A DNA stretch of 64,000 nucleotides from REEB509 sp049314555 (GCA_049314555.1 JBMOEW010000013.1:1-64000); one strand, 5' to 3'; shown: positions 33,381-42,728, counted from the stretch's first letter. The notes: generated from the letters alone by a model not told the origin. Numbers and translations are program-made.

Positions 33381-34504
33381 TTGGGCGTTTCCTGATTGTG
33401 CTGTTGGCCCTGCTGGGCTTGTTGTCCTGCGCTGCGGCTGCGCGGATGCAGCCCACTTTTCATGCGCAGAGCGATCCGGCGCTTTTGTCGGAATGGGGCA
33501 TGGTGCAGGTGGGTGCGGGGCGGCTCGCTGTTGGTGAGGGGGTGGTGGCCTACCAGTTGAACACCGCGCTGTTCAGTGATTACGCGCAGAAGTTTCGGAC
33601 CGTATGGCTACCCGAAGGGGAGAGCGCGCCATATACCGCAGACGGCGCGTTTGACTTCCCCGTTGGCACGGTGGTGACCAAGACATTTTACTATCCGCAG
33701 GCGGAGGATGGGGGCCAGGTTCTGCAGACTCTGCCAGCCCAGACGGTGGTGGATGCGACCGGCTTAGCGCTTGCGGGGATGCGGCTGATTGAGACCCGCG
33801 TGCTTGTGCGCCGGCAGGCCGGTTGGCAGGCGGCGGTTTACCTGTGGAATGACGCGCAAACCGACGCCACGTTGAAGCGCAGTGGGGGGCGGGTCGATTT
33901 AAGGTTGATGCGCGATGATGGGCGCGAAGAGGCGTTCATCTATGCGGTGCCTAATGTCACGCAGTGTGCGGCGTGCCATGCTTCGCAGGGCGGGGCCAAC
34001 TTGCATCCGATCGGCCTACAGGGGCGGCATGTAAACCGGGACGGCTTGCCTGGGTTTGAGGGGCCAGCGGGGCAAATCGAACGGCTGGTGGCTGTTGGGT
34101 ACTTGCGCGACGTTCCGGGGGCTGATCTTCCGGCGGCGGCTCCGTTTGAGGGGGCGCATGCCGATGTGGCGGCCCAGGCGCGGGCCTATCTTGATATCAA
34201 TTGTGCACATTGCCACAACCCGCGCGGACCGGCGGACACCTCCGGCTTGTATCTGGACGCTGCAAGTGCGCTTGGGCCCGCGTTCGGGGTGTGCAAGCCG
34301 CCGGTTGCGGCGGGGGCGGGAACTGGGGATTTGCGGTTTGATGTTGTTCCCGGCGCTCCCGATCAATCGATCCTTTTGCACCGTTTGCTCTCCGACAAAT
34401 CGGCGGAGATGATGCCGGAAATTGGCCGGGCGCTCGCGCACGAGGAGGGGGCGGCGCTGATCTCTGCTTGGATTGCGCAAATGCCTGGGCAGTGTGGCGG
34501 TTAG
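33374..34504 (+). CDS. Diheme c-type cytochrome lipoprotein, SO2930/HNE_0200 family (TIGR03806-like)
   Basis: 376 residues. Lipobox LGLLSC near residue 19; two CxxCH haem sites, CAACH around residue 198 and CAHCH around 278. Other features: YQLNTALFSDYAQKFRTVWLP near the N-terminus and QSILLHRLLSDKSAEMMPEIGR at the C-terminus, characteristic of the family. Its start overlaps the upstream beta-helix gene by 7 bp. An envelope electron-transfer protein whose redox partner is unknown; it may reduce or oxidise something bound by the beta-helix partner. Converges with the GNAT gene by 4 bp. Confidence 0.86.
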   Translation: MVIGRFLIVLLALLGLLSCAAAARMQPTFHAQSDPALLSEWGMVQVGAGRLAVGEGVVAYQLNTALFSDYAQKFRTVWLPEGESAPYTADGAFDFPVGTVVTKTFYYPQAEDGGQVLQTLPAQTVVDATGLALAGMRLIETRVLVRRQAGWQAAVYLWNDAQTDATLKRSGGRVDLRLMRDDGREEAFIYAVPNVTQCAACHASQGGANLHPIGLQGRHVNRDGLPGFEGPAGQIERLVAVGYLRDVPGADLPAAAPFEGAHADVAAQARAYLDINCAHCHNPRGPADTSGLYLDAASALGPAFGVCKPPVAAGAGTGDLRFDVVPGAPDQSILLHRLLSDKSAEMMPEIGRALAHEEGAALISAWIAQMPGQCGG

Positions 34505-35028
34505 CGAAGGCGTTCGTAGAGGTTGGCTGGGCTTGTGGCGTGTTCGGATTGTTGGAAGAAGCTGTATCTTGCCTTTTCCGCCACACGAATGGAGGCGAGG
34601 TTTTCGGGATCGATCATGCAGACAGTGCGGGGTGTTTTGCGGGCATTGTCGTGCCAGGCCAAAGCCGCTTGGATGGCTTCTGTGGCCAAGCCACGGCCGG
34701 TGGCGCTTGGGCTGAGCACCCATCCGGCCTCTGGCGTATCATCAAAGGCGGGGCCGATGTTGCGCCGAAAATCCGCCATGCCAACATCGCCCAAATAGGT
34801 GCCGGAACGTGTGTCGCATACTGCCCAATAGCCATAGCCCACAAGGCTCCAAAGCCCCATGTAGCGCATCAGGCGGAACCAGCAGTCCTGGTCTGAGGCG
34901 GGCTTGCCGCCGATGTGGCGGGTTACAACGGGATCGGACCAAATGGCGCGCAGGGGTTCAAAATCCTGACGGGTGTGCGCGCGAAGGGTTAGTCGATCTG
35001 TGTGGAGAGTGGGCGCTTGATGCGACAT
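34501..35028 (-). CDS. GNAT family N-acetyltransferase
   Basis: 175 residues. RimJ/RimL-like GNAT: TDRLTLRAHTRQDFEPLRAIW at the start, LGDVGMADF, acetyl-CoA loop SPSATGRGLATEAIQAAL, and the ENLASIRVAEKARY helix. Substrate could be a protein N-terminus or small amine. Start at 35028 (MSHQAPTL). It shares its last bases with the convergent cytochrome gene. Confidence 0.87.
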   Translation of the reverse strand: MSHQAPTLHTDRLTLRAHTRQDFEPLRAIWSDPVVTRHIGGKPASDQDCWFRLMRYMGLWSLVGYGYWAVCDTRSGTYLGDVGMADFRRNIGPAFDDTPEAGWVLSPSATGRGLATEAIQAALAWHDNARKTPRTVCMIDPENLASIRVAEKARYSFFQQSEHATSPANLYERLR

Positions 35029-35050
35029 CGGATCATCCGTGTAGGGAATG

Positions 35051-35770
35051 TTAGATGGTTTGGCGCAGCTCCACAAGCTCATACCAAGTTTGCATATAGC
35101 CGCCGACACCGCCCTTTACAAAGATCGCGTCTTCATCGGCCGTGACCCAAAGATCGTAGCGGGGATGAGCGCCGATCAAACCACTGTCGCCTGGGTCGAT
35201 AAACTGGAGGTGGCGGCAGGCGAAGGTGCCGGCCGGCGTGGTGACGCTTTCATCCCCTAGATAAAGGCCATCAATCTTGGCCGGTGCCAAAAGTGGGGGC
35301 GTCGCGCCGCGGTGATCGGGTGAGGGGAGCCACAGGTGAAAGGTTTTGCGCTGCTCGCCGCCAAAATCCTGGCGCCCGAGGAAGTATCCATCGGCCACAA
35401 TCGGGTGGGTTCCGAAGCCGTCGATGGGGCGCTCCAAGCTAATCCGTTGGCTGATGGATCCGATCGTTGGGCCGTAGCTGTCACAGGTGATCCAATCGGG
35501 GCCGAACCGAAAGAAACCCGCACCCGCAAACTGATCGGCTAAGGTCAATCGCACGAAGCAATCGCTTGGGGCTCCTGACGGATCCATCGAGAAGATCACA
35601 TCGCGAAGGACGCTGGGGTCTGGCTCTTCGATTTCGCAGATCGCCCGCAGTGTGGTTGATCCATCGCCATGGTGGGTGAAGGTAAAGCGTTCTTGGCCGC
35701 GGACTTCGTCCAGGCGTTCTGGCTTTTTGGAGGTGTATTTGATCAGGCCGCTGACGGTGCGGTGGTGCAT
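35051..35770 (-). CDS. Hypothetical protein
   Basis: 239 residues, no signal peptide or membrane segment. The C-terminal part TTPAGTFACRHLQF...RYDLWVTAD resembles the beta-rich pattern of DUF3108-like proteins, but this is only a resemblance. GGGGAGACG precedes the ATG. 22 bp upstream of the GNAT gene on the same strand, so possibly co-transcribed. No function proposed. Confidence 0.62.
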   Translation of the reverse strand: MHHRTVSGLIKYTSKKPERLDEVRGQERFTFTHHGDGSTTLRAICEIEEPDPSVLRDVIFSMDPSGAPSDCFVRLTLADQFAGAGFFRFGPDWITCDSYGPTIGSISQRISLERPIDGFGTHPIVADGYFLGRQDFGGEQRKTFHLWLPSPDHRGATPPLLAPAKIDGLYLGDESVTTPAGTFACRHLQFIDPGDSGLIGAHPRYDLWVTADEDAIFVKGGVGGYMQTWYELVELRQTI

Positions 35771-35837
35771 GGCGCGTCTCCCCTGGGGCGCGCTTGGTAT
35801 ATCATTTGGTGCGGGAATGTCATTCCCATCCTGGAGG

Positions 35838-36329
35838 TTAGGCTTTTTGCGACGTGCTGACGGCGGCCAGATCGTCCAATTGGCGCTTCAGCCGGGCGCG
35901 ATCCTGGTTGATGGCCTGGAACGACGCGCGCACGCGCAGCTGGGCCACAATCCGGGCAAGGGTTATATCGAAGTCGAAGGGCTTGACGATGTAGTCATTG
36001 GCACCGGCGGACAGCGCTTCAACCAGCGTTTCGCTGTCGTCGCGGGCGGTGAGCATAATGATCGGCAATTGAACCGCAGATTTGACCTTGCGGATCTCGC
36101 GCACGACATCAAGCCCGGACATGCGTGGCATCATCACATCCAACAGCACGAGGTCGAGTTGTTCGGTCAATGCCTTGCGGCCGCCGTCCATGCCGTTTTC
36201 CGAGGTGTGTACCTCAAACCGGCGGGTGGTGAGGCGGCGTGCCAGCACCTGGATGTTGTCTGGCTGGTCGTCGACAATCAGGATGCGGGCGATGGGTTGG
36301 GTAGAGCTGGACGGCGCGGGCGTGCTCAT
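35838..36329 (-). CDS. Single-domain response regulator with coiled-coil tail
   Basis: 163 residues. Receiver domain from residue 15 to 130: acidic pair VDDQ, phospho-acceptor Asp64 in VLLDVMMP, and Lys in VKPFD. The last 30 residues (INQDRARLKRQLDDLAA) form a short predicted coiled coil, with no DNA-binding or GGDEF output. Probably signals by protein contact, like the receiver half of PleD. It overlaps the upstream receiver gene by 4 bp (ATGA) and is the last of the four-gene sensory operon. Confidence 0.9.
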   Translation of the reverse strand: MSTPAPSSSTQPIARILIVDDQPDNIQVLARRLTTRRFEVHTSENGMDGGRKALTEQLDLVLLDVMMPRMSGLDVVREIRKVKSAVQLPIIMLTARDDSETLVEALSAGANDYIVKPFDFDITLARIVAQLRVRASFQAINQDRARLKRQLDDLAAVSTSQKA

Positions 36330-36703
36330 GCGGCGGCTCCTTGGGGACCGCAGATGCGGTCGATCAGGCCGAGAAGGGCAGGGAAATCAACGGGTTTGGT
36401 GGCGAAGGCATCGCAGCCGGCGGCCATGCATTCGTCGCGGGCGCTGGCCATGGCGTTGGCGGTGAGCGCGATAATCCGGGGGCCCGCGCCATTGCAGGCG
36501 GCGCGGATATCACGGGTGGCTTCCAGGCCATTGCGGCGCGGCATGGACAGGTCCATCAGCACCAAGGTCGGGGCATACTTCGCCGCTATTTCAACGGCTT
36601 CAATACCATCGACCGCCTCGATCACGTCAAATCCCTTGCGCGTGAGACGACGCACGAGCATGTCGCGATTTTCGGGATTGTCTTCTGCTACCAGGATCAG
36701 CAT
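36326..36703 (-). CDS. DivK-like single-domain response regulator
   Basis: 125 residues, a stand-alone receiver: MLILVAEDNPENRDMLVRRL, phospho-acceptor Asp51 in LVLMDLSMP, and Lys in ATKPVD. The length and sequence style are those of DivK/CheY-like proteins. Its start overlaps the kinase upstream by 7 bp and its end overlaps the next receiver by 4 bp, so all three are translationally coupled and are probably partners of the hybrid kinases. Confidence 0.9.
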   Translation of the reverse strand: MLILVAEDNPENRDMLVRRLTRKGFDVIEAVDGIEAVEIAAKYAPTLVLMDLSMPRRNGLEATRDIRAACNGAGPRIIALTANAMASARDECMAAGCDAFATKPVDFPALLGLIDRICGPQGAAA

Positions 36704-38577
36704 TGGTTGATCCTCCCTTTGAGTTCAGGTTCGTTGGTCGGTTCGACGGCTGGTGTGGCTTGTGCGGTTAGCGGGCGGGCGAAGCGCAAAACCGTGGCAG
36801 CTAAGCGATCGCGATCGACGGGTTTAACCAGATGTTCGCAGGCACCGCTGGCGATGGCGCGCTGGCGGTCGTCGTCTACGGAAACGACCATTTTGGGCGT
36901 GTGGGCGGTTTGAGGGGCTTTGTCCAGCCACTCCAGTACGGTCCAACCGTTCGTGTCTGGAAGATTGATATCCACCATGATCAAAACCGGATTACATTCG
37001 ATGGCCAGGGCCAACCCGTCTTTGCCATTGCCGGCGGTTCGGGCTGTCAGACCTACGCGCTCCAAGGCGCGGGTGGCGAGATCGCAAGCCATGGGGTCGT
37101 CGTCGATGATCACGACAATGTTGTGGAGGTTGGTTTCGAGGGGCTCGACTTTCGCGGCGTGGCCGGTCGTAAGATCGACAGCGGCGGTCAGATAGAAGGT
37201 CGACCCTTTCTGGGGGGCGCTGGTGACGGTGACGTCGCCGTGCAACAGGGCGGCCAAGCGACGGGTGATGGCCAGGCCAAGCCCGGTCCCGCCGTGCAGG
37301 CGCGCGGTTGAAGCCTCGGCTTGAACAAAGGGATCGAACAGGCTGGAGAGTTTTGACGTGGAAATCCCAATCCCGGTATCGCGCACTTCAAACAGGACGT
37401 GCTCGCCGCTCGCGCTGGGCTCAACGCGCAAAGTGATCGTGCCGTTTTGGGTAAACTTGGCGGCGTTTGACAGGAGGTTGAGCAAGCACTGACCCAGCTT
37501 GAAGCTGTCTGTGCGCATCATGGGCAGGGGGCCTGCGAGATCCAGCTGCACGAGGTTGCCGCCGGCTTCAGCTTGCGGGCGGATGGTGTCGAGGATTTCG
37601 CGCGCGAGCTGGGCGGGATCGGTTGCAGAGATCTCCAAGTCCATGCGGCCGGCCTCGATCTTTGAAAGATCGAGCACGTCGTTGATGAGGTGGAGCAGCC
37701 GGCGGGCTGAGCCAAGGACGCGCTGATGGTCTTGGACGTCGCCTTTTCGGTTGGCCACTTCGGCGTCTTCCATCATGATTTCGCTGTAGCCGATGATGGC
37801 GTTGAGCGGGGTGCGCAATTCGTGGCTCATGTTGGCCATGAATTTGGACTTGGCCATGTTGGCGGCTTCGGCTTCGGTTTGGCGTGCGGTGGCGGTGGCG
37901 CTTGCGGCTTCGGCGTCTTGGGCTGCGTGGACGGTGCGGTTGTGCATGCTGCGCACAAGGTCAATCGACCTCAGATAATGGAACAGGAAGCCAATGAAGG
38001 CTGTGAGTACGGCTGCCACTTGGGCTGGACCATAGCCGGTGCTTTCAGGGCCGATGCCGAGGATCAAGAACAGCAAGACTACAAAATAGGGGACGACCGT
38101 TGCGTAGTAGATCGGTCTGAACATGAAGGTCGTCATGGAGACATGGATCAACCCGCCAGCCACAAACAAAATTGCCGTGACCTGACCGGCACCGGAGCCA
38201 AACATCCACAAGACCGGGGCCAGGGTCACGTAAACAAAGACCACTGTTGTGGCGACGGCGAGGTAAACGGCCAACGTGCCATTGGTAATCTTTGTCGGTG
38301 GTTGATTGGCGACATTGAGCGAAAAATACCGCTCAAACAGCTGTGTGGCCAGGACGCAGGCGGTCCAGATGCCGATCAAGATGCCGCTTTCAGGCCCAAT
38401 CAAAGCCACAGCAATCAGAACAAGCGGGCCCGTTACAATCAACCGAGACCTAAATGTCGCGAGCCTGGCCCTGGCTGCTTCTTGCAATGCCAGAGCTTGA
38501 GGGGGCGGCAGGGGGGCATGATGGTCGAACATTGATCTCATTCTTATGGAAAATACTTGAGATACAGTTGACGGCAT
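36697..38577 (-). CDS. Hybrid sensor histidine kinase
   Basis: 626 residues. About five or six hydrophobic segments in residues 45-200 make a membrane sensor without a large periplasmic loop. The kinase core has H-box His252 (NMSHELRTPLNAIIGYSEI), N-box NLLSNAAKF, DTGIGI and GGTGLGLAI. A receiver follows (IIDDDP, Asp in IMVDINLPD, Lys in VKPVD). Start at 38577 is supported by AAGGGG in the tail of the preceding gene, three bases from its stop. Paralogous to the upstream kinase in its kinase-receiver half. Confidence 0.92.
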   Translation of the reverse strand: MPSTVSQVFSIRMRSMFDHHAPLPPPQALALQEAARARLATFRSRLIVTGPLVLIAVALIGPESGILIGIWTACVLATQLFERYFSLNVANQPPTKITNGTLAVYLAVATTVVFVYVTLAPVLWMFGSGAGQVTAILFVAGGLIHVSMTTFMFRPIYYATVVPYFVVLLFLILGIGPESTGYGPAQVAAVLTAFIGFLFHYLRSIDLVRSMHNRTVHAAQDAEAASATATARQTEAEAANMAKSKFMANMSHELRTPLNAIIGYSEIMMEDAEVANRKGDVQDHQRVLGSARRLLHLINDVLDLSKIEAGRMDLEISATDPAQLAREILDTIRPQAEAGGNLVQLDLAGPLPMMRTDSFKLGQCLLNLLSNAAKFTQNGTITLRVEPSASGEHVLFEVRDTGIGISTSKLSSLFDPFVQAEASTARLHGGTGLGLAITRRLAALLHGDVTVTSAPQKGSTFYLTAAVDLTTGHAAKVEPLETNLHNIVVIIDDDPMACDLATRALERVGLTARTAGNGKDGLALAIECNPVLIMVDINLPDTNGWTVLEWLDKAPQTAHTPKMVVSVDDDRQRAIASGACEHLVKPVDRDRLAATVLRFARPLTAQATPAVEPTNEPELKGRINQC

Positions 38578-38580
38578 GGC

Positions 38581-41100
38581 TCACCCCTTGATCCCCGCCG
38601 CGATGGGCAGGCTCGGGGTCCGAGGGGCAGCCTGAGCCGCCGCTGGGCGGGCGCGGGCGAATTGCAGGGCCGTCGCTGCCAGTCGCTCCAGCGACACCGG
38701 CTTGACCAGGTGCGCGCATGCGCCTGCCGCAAGCGCCCGGGCGCGGTCGTCGTCTGAGGAGACGATCATCACAGGGGTGGTCGGTCCGCGCTCTTGGTTG
38801 GTGAGCTCAGCAAGGACCTCCCAGCCAGATCTATCCGGCAGGGCGAGGTCCAGAATTATCAAGGCGGGCCAGCATTTGCTGGCGATCGCTAAGCCTTCGG
38901 TGCCGGTGGAGGCCAGCAGCATGTTGAAGCCCACTTTGGTCAGGGCACGGGTGGCCAAGTCACGGGCGTTAGGGTCATCTTCGATGACAAGCACTGTCGG
39001 TCCGCGGACAATCGCGTGGTGGGGCCCTTTGAGGGTTGTGACTTTTTGTGCGGGTAAACGGAACGTAAAGGTGGAGCCTTTGCCGGGAGCGCTTTCGAGG
39101 GTGATGACGCCACCCATCAACTCTGCCAGGCGGCGGCTAATGGCAAGGCCAAGGCCAGTGCCGCCGTACTCACGGGTCGTGCTGGCGTCGGCCTGCACGA
39201 AAGGCTCGAAGAGGCGCGCCTTTTGGGTGTCGTCGATACCGATGCCGGTGTCGCTGACCTGGAAGGAGATCCAGTTTCGATCGTCGTCTGACGTTCGGCG
39301 CACGGACAAACGAATTTCTCCCCTTTCGGTGAACTTCGCCGCGTTCGATAGGAGGTTAAGCAGACACTGGCTGATTTTGAACGCGTCGCCGATGTCGTCG
39401 CCCAAGGCAGCGCCATTGTCTTCCCCCAAATCAAGCACCAAAGTGTTGGACTTGTTGGCGGCGGCGGGGCGGATCGTCTCGATGACATCTTGGGCCAGGG
39501 CCGCGAGCTCAAACGGGGCCTCGTCCAGCTCCATGCGGCCGGCTTCGATCTTTGACAAATCGAGCACTTCGTTGATCAGGTTCAAGAGCCTGCGGCCGGC
39601 GCTCAGAACGCGCTTGTGGTCTGCCGCGTCGGTTTCGCGCGCTTCGTCTTCGGCGACTTCCAGCATGATTTCGCTGTAGCCGATGATCGCATTCAGAGAG
39701 GTGCGCAGTTCGTGGCTCATGTTGGCGAGGAATTGAGATTTTGCCGCGTTTGAGGCCTCGGCGGCGGTGCGCGCGGCGGACAGGGCCGTGACTGCCTCGG
39801 CAAGGGCAACGTCGCGGTCTGCGATGTCTTCGACCATGCGCTGCAAGCGATCGGTCATGCGGCGGAACGTGGGCGCTTGGGCTTGGTCGGCGGTCAGGCC
39901 GCGCTCAGTTGTTGCTTCTTGGGCCGTCAATCCGAGTTCGGCTCTTAGCTGTTTAAGCAGGGTGCGGCGGGCATCGAGGAGCGTCTGGCCCTGCGCCAAG
40001 GCCGCGGAGAAAGCGATTTCGCGTTCCTTGCGGGAGGTGGTGTCCGTGCTCATCACGATCATGCGTTCGGGTTCGCCGTCGGCGTCGCGCTTGAGTTGGA
40101 AGACCAATTGCACCCAGCCCGTTTCCCCGTTCGGGCGACGGTAGCGATGTTCAAAGGTGGTCAATTGGCCGATTGTGGCCTTTTTGAAGTTGTCGATTAA
40201 TTCTTCGCGGTCTTCTTCAAAGTAGACGGGCGATCGGCGGGCGTCCAAATCATCGATGCAAAGGGGGCGGCCATAGACGCGCGCGGTATCCTCGCCGGCG
40301 ATGATCGCCATAGGTCGCAAGCCGATTTCGTAGACCGCAGACTTCGAGACCTCCAGGGCCATATTCAGCCTGGCGGTATAGGCCTCCAAAATGCGGCGCT
40401 CCCGCACCGCTTGGCTCACGTCGCGGCCGAAAAAGATCACGCCTGCAATCTTTCCGGTGGCGTCACGCCATGGGTTCATTTCCCAGCTGATCGGCTTGGT
40501 GGTGCCGTCGTGCTGGACGCCTTCTTCCGCTTCGCTGGAAAGCCTTTCGCCGGCCAGGCAGCGGGCGAGAAGGTTGGTCATGGAAGGGTGCGCCCACGGC
40601 ATGCCTTCCTCAATCGTCTTGCCAATGATTGCCACGGGATCCACGTTTGTGGCTTTGGCAAAACGCGGGCTGATCGCCAGGAACCGCAGTTGGGCGTCAA
40701 AGATACCGATCGAAACCGTGGGCTGTTCCAGGAGCTGCAGGGCCAGGCGCTTTTCGCTTTCGGCAGCCGCGCGCTGGGTTTCCGCTTCCGCGACGGATTC
40801 GTTCAGCCTACGTCGCAAACTGGCTTGTTTGCTCCAGTTTCTGAACAAATAGGCCTGTGCCGTGACCACCGCTACCGTTGCCGCAATCGCTGGCGTTGAC
40901 GGATTGGACATCAAAGCAATCAGAGGCGCAAGGGAGGTTGCGACAACAAAAGGTATGGAGTTGGCGAGGCCAACGAGGCGCGAAATCGAAAAGGCTTCAA
41001 GGCCTCGTGCAATGCAAGCACAAAACATGGCCATGCCGGCGATGGCACCGCTCCAGCCACCCTCAAAAATCATCATGAAGGGCATTATGGCGTAGGCCAC
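38581..41100 (-). CDS. PAS-containing hybrid histidine kinase (downstream ORF of an interrupted gene)
   Basis: 839 residues from the first available GTG. Hydrophobic segments to about residue 88, then two PAS regions (about 125-230 and 245-355), a coiled-coil linker, H-box His463 (NMSHELRTSLNAIIGYSEI), N-box NLLSNAAKF, DTGIGI, GGTGLGLAI, and a C-terminal receiver with Asp in IILDLALPD. Reading upstream in the same frame shows that the natural gene starts at ATG 41361 and is split by TAA at 41191-41193. The ORF given here may be translated from an internal start, lost, or an artefact of one wrong base. HPF-to-kinase order fits the downstream paralogue. Confidence 0.8.
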   Translation of the reverse strand: MAYAIMPFMMIFEGGWSGAIAGMAMFCACIARGLEAFSISRLVGLANSIPFVVATSLAPLIALMSNPSTPAIAATVAVVTAQAYLFRNWSKQASLRRRLNESVAEAETQRAAAESEKRLALQLLEQPTVSIGIFDAQLRFLAISPRFAKATNVDPVAIIGKTIEEGMPWAHPSMTNLLARCLAGERLSSEAEEGVQHDGTTKPISWEMNPWRDATGKIAGVIFFGRDVSQAVRERRILEAYTARLNMALEVSKSAVYEIGLRPMAIIAGEDTARVYGRPLCIDDLDARRSPVYFEEDREELIDNFKKATIGQLTTFEHRYRRPNGETGWVQLVFQLKRDADGEPERMIVMSTDTTSRKEREIAFSAALAQGQTLLDARRTLLKQLRAELGLTAQEATTERGLTADQAQAPTFRRMTDRLQRMVEDIADRDVALAEAVTALSAARTAAEASNAAKSQFLANMSHELRTSLNAIIGYSEIMLEVAEDEARETDAADHKRVLSAGRRLLNLINEVLDLSKIEAGRMELDEAPFELAALAQDVIETIRPAAANKSNTLVLDLGEDNGAALGDDIGDAFKISQCLLNLLSNAAKFTERGEIRLSVRRTSDDDRNWISFQVSDTGIGIDDTQKARLFEPFVQADASTTREYGGTGLGLAISRRLAELMGGVITLESAPGKGSTFTFRLPAQKVTTLKGPHHAIVRGPTVLVIEDDPNARDLATRALTKVGFNMLLASTGTEGLAIASKCWPALIILDLALPDRSGWEVLAELTNQERGPTTPVMIVSSDDDRARALAAGACAHLVKPVSLERLAATALQFARARPAAAQAAPRTPSLPIAAGIKG

Positions 41101-41361
41101 CGAGCTGGTCAGTGCGTAACCAATCAGGGTGAGTTCGCCGTAGGCCGGGTTTTCTTTGCCTTCGGCAATTGCGCGGGTAACGGACAGCTCTTACGTTGTG
41201 ATGACCAGCGTCAAAGTGGTCCAGATCAACGCAAACTGGGGCGGAAGCCAGATAACGCTGAAGCAGCCCGCGAGGATCGTCAGCAGCCAGACGGTTAAAA
41301 GATCGTTCTTCTGGAATTGCCAGGCCTGCAGGGCGATGCGGGGGCTTAAGATGCGGTTCAT
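41101..41361 (-). pseudogene. Broken 5' end of the hybrid kinase gene (in-frame TAA)
   Basis: From ATG 41361, preceded by GGAGAG, the frame reads MNRILSPRIALQAWQFQKND, then a hydrophobic segment (LLTVWLLTILAGCFSVIWLP), then TAA as codon 57, then ELSVTRAIAEGKENPAYGEL, and runs straight into the 839-residue kinase ORF. Both sides of the stop read as normal membrane-sensor protein, so a single-base change made the stop. Confidence 0.8.
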
Positions 41362-41785
41362 CGATACTCTCCGAGTGCCGATTATCCGAATTGCGCGTTA
41401 CGGTGGTCTAAAGATAAGGTTTCTGGGCGGTTAAACTGCAGTGCCGCTTGACGTTGCGTGCGGTAGCTTGAGTAAAAGCAGCGGGCGTGGCGGTAGAGTG
41501 CATTGCGTGAAGGGTGGTCTGCGTCTTTGAGCGGGGTTGTGGGCGAGAAACCGCGCGGTACGTGATGTCTTGCAGCAAACCAGCAGCCGAATAATGCCGG
41601 CTTATCTTTCGTTGCCCCCCGGCGGAGATCGGAACCCGTTTACCTCAGTCCGCCCGACGCTCATCGCGTCATCATTTAAGGGAGGGGGCGGTTGGGTGGC
41701 GCTCAGGCAGCGGGTTTAAGGCCATGATCGAGCGCCTTTAAGACCGACGCTGAGGTGCACCTGCGGCGATGCCGGAGCAAATCAG
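41362..41785. other. Intergenic region between kinase operon and tRNA-Ser
   Basis: About 420 bp. Short open frames only. It should hold the promoter of the kinase operon (minus strand) and the end of the tRNA transcript. An imperfect stem with TTAAAGGC and GCCTTAA arms near 41716-41743 could end the tRNA transcript. No other structure is convincing. Confidence 0.5.
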
Positions 41786-41875
41786 TGGCGGTGAGAGAGG
41801 GATTCGAACCCTCGTTAGAGTTTCCCCTAAACACGCTTTCCAAGCGTGCGCCTTCAGCCACTCGGCCACCTCACC
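41786..41875 (-). tRNA. tRNA-Ser (anticodon GGA)
   Basis: 90 bases including encoded CCA. Acceptor stem GGTGAGG / TCTCACC with one G-U pair; anticodon stem-loop CACGC-TTGGAAA-GCGTG giving anticodon GGA (reads UCC/UCU); long class II variable arm (TTTAGGGGAAACTCTAA region); T-arm GAGGGTTCGAATCCCTC. The long variable arm confirms serine. Confidence 0.96.
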
Positions 41876-42071
41876 AGCCCTTGGAGCGCTTGGGTTTTCT
41901 GGACTCTGAGATATTGAAAACCCCAGATATTTCCAATCGTTTTTCCAATCGCTCGTCGGGAATCTGCGCTTCAATAGCCTCAGCGACCTGCGGGCGCAAT
42001 GCTTGGCTGCAACCAAGTGGCGCGCTGGAACGTAAACACCTATCTAAAGGTCTAGCTGAAAGGAGCGCGCG

Positions 42072-42728
42072 ATGCTCATGAAACAGAAAAGTCTTACTCT
42101 GCCGACCGCGGCGGAGGCTCTGCCTGGGCGGCCGAAGGCTATACCCACAAGCTTGGAGCACGCGATTACAAAGCGCGCGATCCACCCGCCGTTTCCGGCG
42201 GGGATGGAGGAGGTGCAGTTGGGGCTTGGCTGCTTTTGGGGGGCGGAGCGCAAGTTCTGGCAGCAGGCCGGGGTATGGGTGACGGCCGTTGGTTATGGCG
42301 GCGGGATCACGCCGAACCCAACCTATGAAGAAGTGTGTTCTGGGCGCACCGGCCATACGGAGCTGGTGCGCGTGGTGTTTGACCCCGCCGCGGTGCGCTT
42401 TGAGGCGCTGCTCAAAGTGTTCTTCGAGAGCCATGACCCCACGCAGGGGATGCGCCAGGGCGGTGACATTGGCACGCAATACCGCTCAGCGATTTTCACC
42501 ACCAGTGAGGCTCAGCTTGCCGCGGCGGAGGCTGCTGTGCGCACATACGGGACCGCTTTGGGTCAAGCCGGGTTTTCAGCGATTACCACTGAGGTTCGAC
42601 CCGCACCAGCATTCTACTATGCCGAAGACTATCACCAGCAGTATCTGCACAAGAACCCGAACGGGTATTGCGGGATCGGCGGTACGGGCGTTGCCTGCCA
42701 AATCGGCGTCGGCGTTGCAGCGGGCTAA
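42072..42728 (+). CDS. msrA: Peptide-methionine (S)-S-oxide reductase MsrA
   Basis: 218 residues. Repairs oxidised methionine in proteins. Catalytic Cys54 in GLGCFWGAER; substrate-pocket motifs YGGGITPNPTYEEVCSGRTGHTE and GDIGTQYRSAIF; YYAEDYHQQYL follows. Resolving cysteines probably lie in the C-terminal YCGIGGTGVAC. The approximately 45-residue N-terminal extension matches the longer MsrA subclass. AAAGGAG precedes the ATG. It stands alone, followed by two hairpins. Confidence 0.95.
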   Translation: MLMKQKSLTLPTAAEALPGRPKAIPTSLEHAITKRAIHPPFPAGMEEVQLGLGCFWGAERKFWQQAGVWVTAVGYGGGITPNPTYEEVCSGRTGHTELVRVVFDPAAVRFEALLKVFFESHDPTQGMRQGGDIGTQYRSAIFTTSEAQLAAAEAAVRTYGTALGQAGFSAITTEVRPAPAFYYAEDYHQQYLHKNPNGYCGIGGTGVACQIGVGVAAG

